Origin: Candidatus Zixiibacteriota bacterium
GTDB taxonomy: Bacteria; Zixibacteria; MSB-5A5; GN15; JAAZOE01
Length of the DNA: 42,998 bases
NCBI GenBank assembly: GCA_023138975.1
Contig: JAGLON010000006.1
Coordinates: 1 to 42,998, forward strand
Direction: 5' to 3'
In this document: positions 40,446 through 42,998 of the stretch, piece after piece
Numbering within the stretch: the stretch's first letter is position 1
Layout: the number at the start of each line of letters is the position of its first letter
Notes under the pieces: model-generated
Databases searched by the model: none
What the model was told of the DNA's origin: nothing
What the model saw: the letters and a program-made list of their open reading frames with translations, nothing else
Position numbers and translations under genes: made by a program

Positions 40446-40807
40446 CAGTTCACTTTAACAAACTTTCGAATAGCATTCAATTTCACAGGTCCAATACCAG
40501 TCACCAAAATAAGTGAATCCACTGCCGCAAATTGTCCGTTCTCCCGGCGATACTGTAATATCCGTCTTGATAATTCCGGACCAATCCCCGGTATAAGCTC
40601 CAATGAATCGACTGGAGAGGTGTTGATATTCACCATTAAAGTCGATTCGAAATTAGCCAAAGACTGAAATTTCCACGGCCTTGGTTCCGGTTCCGGTGCC
40701 AGCCAATAATCGCGAATCAATCTGTATCCGCCCAAAACCACAATTATTATAAGTAGCGCCGTCAAGGTCTTGATTTGGGCTTGAGAAAACTCAAAGAATC
40801 GATTCAT
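40445..40807 (-). CDS. Membrane-anchored ComEA-like helix-hairpin-helix protein
   Basis: The 120-residue protein has one N-terminal membrane helix (ALLIIIVVLGGYRLI, about 17-31), a short linker, and two helix-hairpin-helix motifs (VNINTSPVDSLELIPGIGPELSRRILQYRRENGQF and VDSLILVTGIGPVKLNAIRKFV). This is the ComEA plan, a DNA receptor facing the periplasm in natural transformation. It shares one base with the next gene. ComEC is not in the window, so a competence role is likely but unproven. Confidence 0.82.
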   Translation of the reverse strand: MNRFFEFSQAQIKTLTALLIIIVVLGGYRLIRDYWLAPEPEPRPWKFQSLANFESTLMVNINTSPVDSLELIPGIGPELSRRILQYRRENGQFAAVDSLILVTGIGPVKLNAIRKFVKVN

Positions 40808-40903
40808 GGTTCACTCACACCGGCGTGAAAAAATATATGACATCCATCCAAAAAACAAGAGCATTAGGTGAGAAATTGATAAATAAATTGATAAAAAGCA
40901 AGT

Positions 40904-40930
40904 AAAATAATAATATTATGATATTATTTT
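40904..40930. terminator. AT-rich inverted repeat after the ModA-like gene
   Basis: AAAATAAT and ATTATTTT are 8-bp arms around 11 bases, about ten bases beyond the stop of the 40941-41702 gene. Weak as a terminator because the stem has no G-C pairs. Confidence 0.3.
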
Positions 40931-40940
40931 CTTATCTCTA

Positions 40941-41702
40941 TTACTCCAGACGCATTACTCCGGGAAGTTCATATACCCGGCATAAACGGGAATCGAAGAA
41001 ATCAAGAAAGGCCTGAGCCGACTTTTTCTGCCTTGAATGCGACAGAAGCAAACCGCAATAATGCAAACGATAACCGAGATAATCATCAAAGCGCTGTTTT
41101 ATAACAATATTGCGGTACCCCGCGAACGAATGTTCAAATGCCAGTGCCGCATCGGCTTCACCCGTTTCCAAATAGGTCAGTAAATGCTCACTGGAGCGAG
41201 CCAATATCAGCTTATCTCCGATTTTATCCCACACTTTATGCTTTTCAAGAATTCTACGACACAAATCACCCTCATAGCTCAACTCGGGGTCTATCATGAC
41301 AAAGCGACGGATACTGTTTTTCTTTAAATCTCTTAACTCAGACACCTGAGGTCCCTCAATACGGTTGATAAAAACAGTCGATATTTTAAATGGACAGGAC
41401 ATTGTGGCAAAATTGAGGAGAGAGTCGCTTTCGAGGTAATCATTTTTTTTAGGCTTAGGGAAAAATACGATATCGGAGCGAAAATCAGCTTTTGCTTTTT
41501 CAAGAAGGCTGTCGGGTGATTTATAAACTAAGATAACCGGAATTTTATTTTCACGGTAAAACTGAGCCGCCGCACGATCAAATACCGGCTTCATATAATC
41601 GGGAGCAATAACCCTAATATGCGCCTGGCTAAACAATGAATCACCGCATCCTGCGAGAATCATCATCATCAATATCAATAATAACTTAGTCGCTGATTTC
41701 AT
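40941..41702 (-). CDS. ModA-like periplasmic substrate-binding lipoprotein
   Basis: The 253-residue precursor has a lipobox (ILAGC, Cys near 19) and the mixed alpha/beta pattern of molybdate/tungstate-type binding proteins: HIRVIAPDYMKPVFDRAAAQFYRENKIPVILVYKSPDSLLEKAKADFRSDIVFFPKP, a RFVMIDPELSYEGDLCRRILEKHKVWDKIGDKLILARSSEHLLTYLETGEADAALAFEHS block and a C-terminal QAFLDFFDS. No permease or ATPase gene adjoins it, so it may serve a transporter encoded elsewhere or have become a sensor. The anion is not assigned. Confidence 0.7.
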   Translation of the reverse strand: MKSATKLLLILMMMILAGCGDSLFSQAHIRVIAPDYMKPVFDRAAAQFYRENKIPVILVYKSPDSLLEKAKADFRSDIVFFPKPKKNDYLESDSLLNFATMSCPFKISTVFINRIEGPQVSELRDLKKNSIRRFVMIDPELSYEGDLCRRILEKHKVWDKIGDKLILARSSEHLLTYLETGEADAALAFEHSFAGYRNIVIKQRFDDYLGYRLHYCGLLLSHSRQKKSAQAFLDFFDSRLCRVYELPGVMRLE

Positions 41703-41744
41703 GATATGTATAGGTACGCATCACCGGAGCTATACTCAATAAAA

Positions 41745-41766
41745 AAACCCGGCATTGGCCGGGTTT
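41745..41766. terminator. Terminator of the lptC operon
   Basis: AAACCCGGC and GCCGGGTTT form a 9-bp stem with loop ATTG, extended outward by a CAATAAA/TTTATTG pair. It lies eight bases after the 41774 stop on the minus strand. Confidence 0.85.
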
Positions 41767-41773
41767 ATTGAAA

Positions 41774-42562
41774 CTATTTCTTATGTTTTCCTTTTGCGTC
41801 TTTTCCCTTAAGCTTGATGAACCGAATCAGAAGTTCTTTCTTCTCATTTTCTATTTTTTTAATATATTTGTCATACTTCTTCTGAGACAAATTCAGCGCT
41901 TCCTTTTCCTCGTCAGTCAAAGCCACAAGCCGTTTCAGCTCTACATTCAATTCATCATAACGGATTTCATCTTTAGTAAAATTACCGGCTCGGTGGTTAT
42001 TCATATTCAGATCTTGGATAATCTGTGAACGGGTAAGCGACGCTCCGCCCAAAGACTGGTACCGAATTCCATCAGCGTGAAATATCTCCCAAATAGTACC
42101 CCGCTTGCCTAATTTGGGAATAACTCCAAAATAAACCATGCGGATTGAGTCGGCTTCAACAGAATGCCGCTTCTTGGTGTTAATGACAACCGAATCCGGA
42201 TCAAAGTAGCGGTAGTTAAACGTGCCATTATGCATATCGTAATAAGGTTGAGCCATTTTTTTGAGTGCCAAAAGAACCGCTTCGCCAGTTTTCTTATCCA
42301 CCTCAACTTCAGCCTCGAAATAATTATTGTTTAAAAAGTACACCAGATAAAAATCATTCTTCCAGATTATTCGAGAATGTACCGTAATGGCAAATACAGA
42401 ATCATACTCGGCGCGGTAATGATAGGACTGGTCAGTCAACTTATCAATGCTCTTTTTAGCGATTTTAATCGCCTTTTTCTCAGAAACATCAGCTTGGGAA
42501 TTTGTTGTAAACATAAATAAACTTAGAATGATTATCAGAAGAACAATAAGTCTAATTTGCAT
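41774..42562 (-). CDS. Secreted PepSY-like protein following lptC
   Basis: The 262-residue precursor has a signal peptide (MQIRLIVLLIIILSLFMFTTNSQA). It continues with a PepSY-like region (SEKKAIKIAKKSIDKL...FYLVYFLNNNYFEAEVEVDKKTGEAVLLALKK), a middle domain of unknown type (about 100-190) and a lysine-rich coiled-coil tail (about 205-262). It overlaps lptC by 11 bases, where lptA is often found, so it may function at the lipopolysaccharide bridge or just share the promoter. No catalytic motif seen. Confidence 0.6.
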   Translation of the reverse strand: MQIRLIVLLIIILSLFMFTTNSQADVSEKKAIKIAKKSIDKLTDQSYHYRAEYDSVFAITVHSRIIWKNDFYLVYFLNNNYFEAEVEVDKKTGEAVLLALKKMAQPYYDMHNGTFNYRYFDPDSVVINTKKRHSVEADSIRMVYFGVIPKLGKRGTIWEIFHADGIRYQSLGGASLTRSQIIQDLNMNNHRAGNFTKDEIRYDELNVELKRLVALTDEEKEALNLSQKKYDKYIKKIENEKKELLIRFIKLKGKDAKGKHKK

Positions 42563-42998
42563 CTTTCTTTACCTTTTCAATATCGGTCAGCTTACCACTG
42601 GCCTTTTTAAATGATATATTTTTTAAAGTTGGATCAGATTGCATACCGTAAGAAGTAAGCGTATCGCTATTATTACGGATAATGGTAACAAAGCTATCGG
42701 TCATAATTGAATCTTTTTCGGAGTCCCATTCCAGGTATTCAGTTATTAGTTTGACTGAATCCTCTCCTATCAAAACAACTGAATCGGAAACCGCCAGAAA
42801 ATTATCCTTTTCCCGAATATACCCATTCCGAGCGATAAGAGTCGATACTCTTTCACCGGTAGAATCAAAGAAAAGCACATACAGATTAGTAGCTATAGAT
42901 GAATCCAGCTTCGTAAATTGTCTAATTTCGTCAGCAGTCAAATCGGTTGTCTTTCGCCCGGCTTTGTATAGGTAGATATGGGCATTTGACGTAATCTG
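42552..42998 (-). CDS. lptC: LptC, lipopolysaccharide export protein, C-terminal part
   Basis: The frame is open to the right edge, so the N-terminus with its membrane helix is outside the window; 148 residues are visible. They show the OstA/LptC beta-jellyroll pattern: NAHIYLYKAGRKTTDLTADEI, LYVLFFDSTGERVSTLIARNGYIREKDNFLAVSDSVVLIGEDSVKLITEYLEWDSEKDSIMTDSFVTIIRNNSDTLTSYGMQSDPTLKNISFKKASGK. LptC passes lipopolysaccharide from the LptBFG transporter to the periplasmic LptA bridge. Its presence implies an outer membrane. Confidence 0.83.
   Translation of the reverse strand, partial: QITSNAHIYLYKAGRKTTDLTADEIRQFTKLDSSIATNLYVLFFDSTGERVSTLIARNGYIREKDNFLAVSDSVVLIGEDSVKLITEYLEWDSEKDSIMTDSFVTIIRNNSDTLTSYGMQSDPTLKNISFKKASGKLTDIEKVKKDAN

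Overview
The window looks like a chromosome segment from an uncultivated bacterium of the FCB group, most likely candidate phylum Zixibacteria or a close relative. This is inferred from protein styles: a secreted protein ending in a type-IX-type sorting domain with an NPFN motif, lipoproteins with Big_5 and LVIVD-type repeats, and a tmRNA tag (GEYDYAMAA) of the GE...YA(M/L)AA type I associate with Bacteroidetes relatives. No marker gene here fixes the phylum.

The layout centres on ssrA (tmRNA, minus strand, 32482-32842). Its 3' end has served repeatedly as an integration site. Degenerate or intact copies of that 3' end lie at 1981-2022, 3137-3154 and 6799-6818, so the DNA to its left reads as a stack of insertions. 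From left to right: 1-1980 is apparently old chromosome (ridA and a D-serine dehydratase/D-threonine aldolase-type enzyme behind a palindromic operator). 2023-3136 is a relic segment with one TPR/DUF6624 protein. 3155-6798 is a second segment with an ArsR repressor, a periplasmic thioredoxin-like protein and a MacB-type ABC exporter. 6819-32481 is a ~25.7 kb island with its own tyrosine integrase next to ssrA and paired integrase arm-type repeats near both ends.

The large island has three parts. The left part (6986-14704) is a mobilisation/replication module on the minus strand: excisionase-like protein, VirD4/TraG-like ATPase, coiled-coil protein, small membrane protein, TPR-winged-helix regulator, replication-relaxation protein, RuvC-like nuclease and Xre regulator. 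Between the replication-relaxation gene and the RuvC-like gene lies the most striking object in the window: a 442-nt domain (13005-13446) closed by a perfect 17-bp stem and holding three nested, branched arms, followed by five further perfect hairpins up to 13625. It resembles a large ornate structured RNA or a highly structured replication/transfer origin; I do not recognise it. The middle part (14705-19560) carries a lipoprotein, a short tyrosine recombinase beside a 222-bp segment bounded by perfect 15-bp inverted repeats (a possible invertible switch), and a large serine recombinase. The right part (19565-31063) is a defence block: an ArdC-like antirestriction protein, a Gabija-like pair (OLD-family nuclease plus UvrD-like helicase) and a complete type I restriction-modification system, apparently one operon headed by a small Xre regulator with a strong promoter and two palindromic operator candidates.

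Right of ssrA the chromosome resumes: a basic Myb/SANT-like DNA-binding protein, two related lipoproteins, a sorting-domain surface protein, a MITE-like repeat, then a minus-strand housekeeping cluster (lptC, a secreted protein, a ModA-like binding protein, a ComEA-like helix-hairpin-helix protein, a PilM-like protein, rsmD, coaD).
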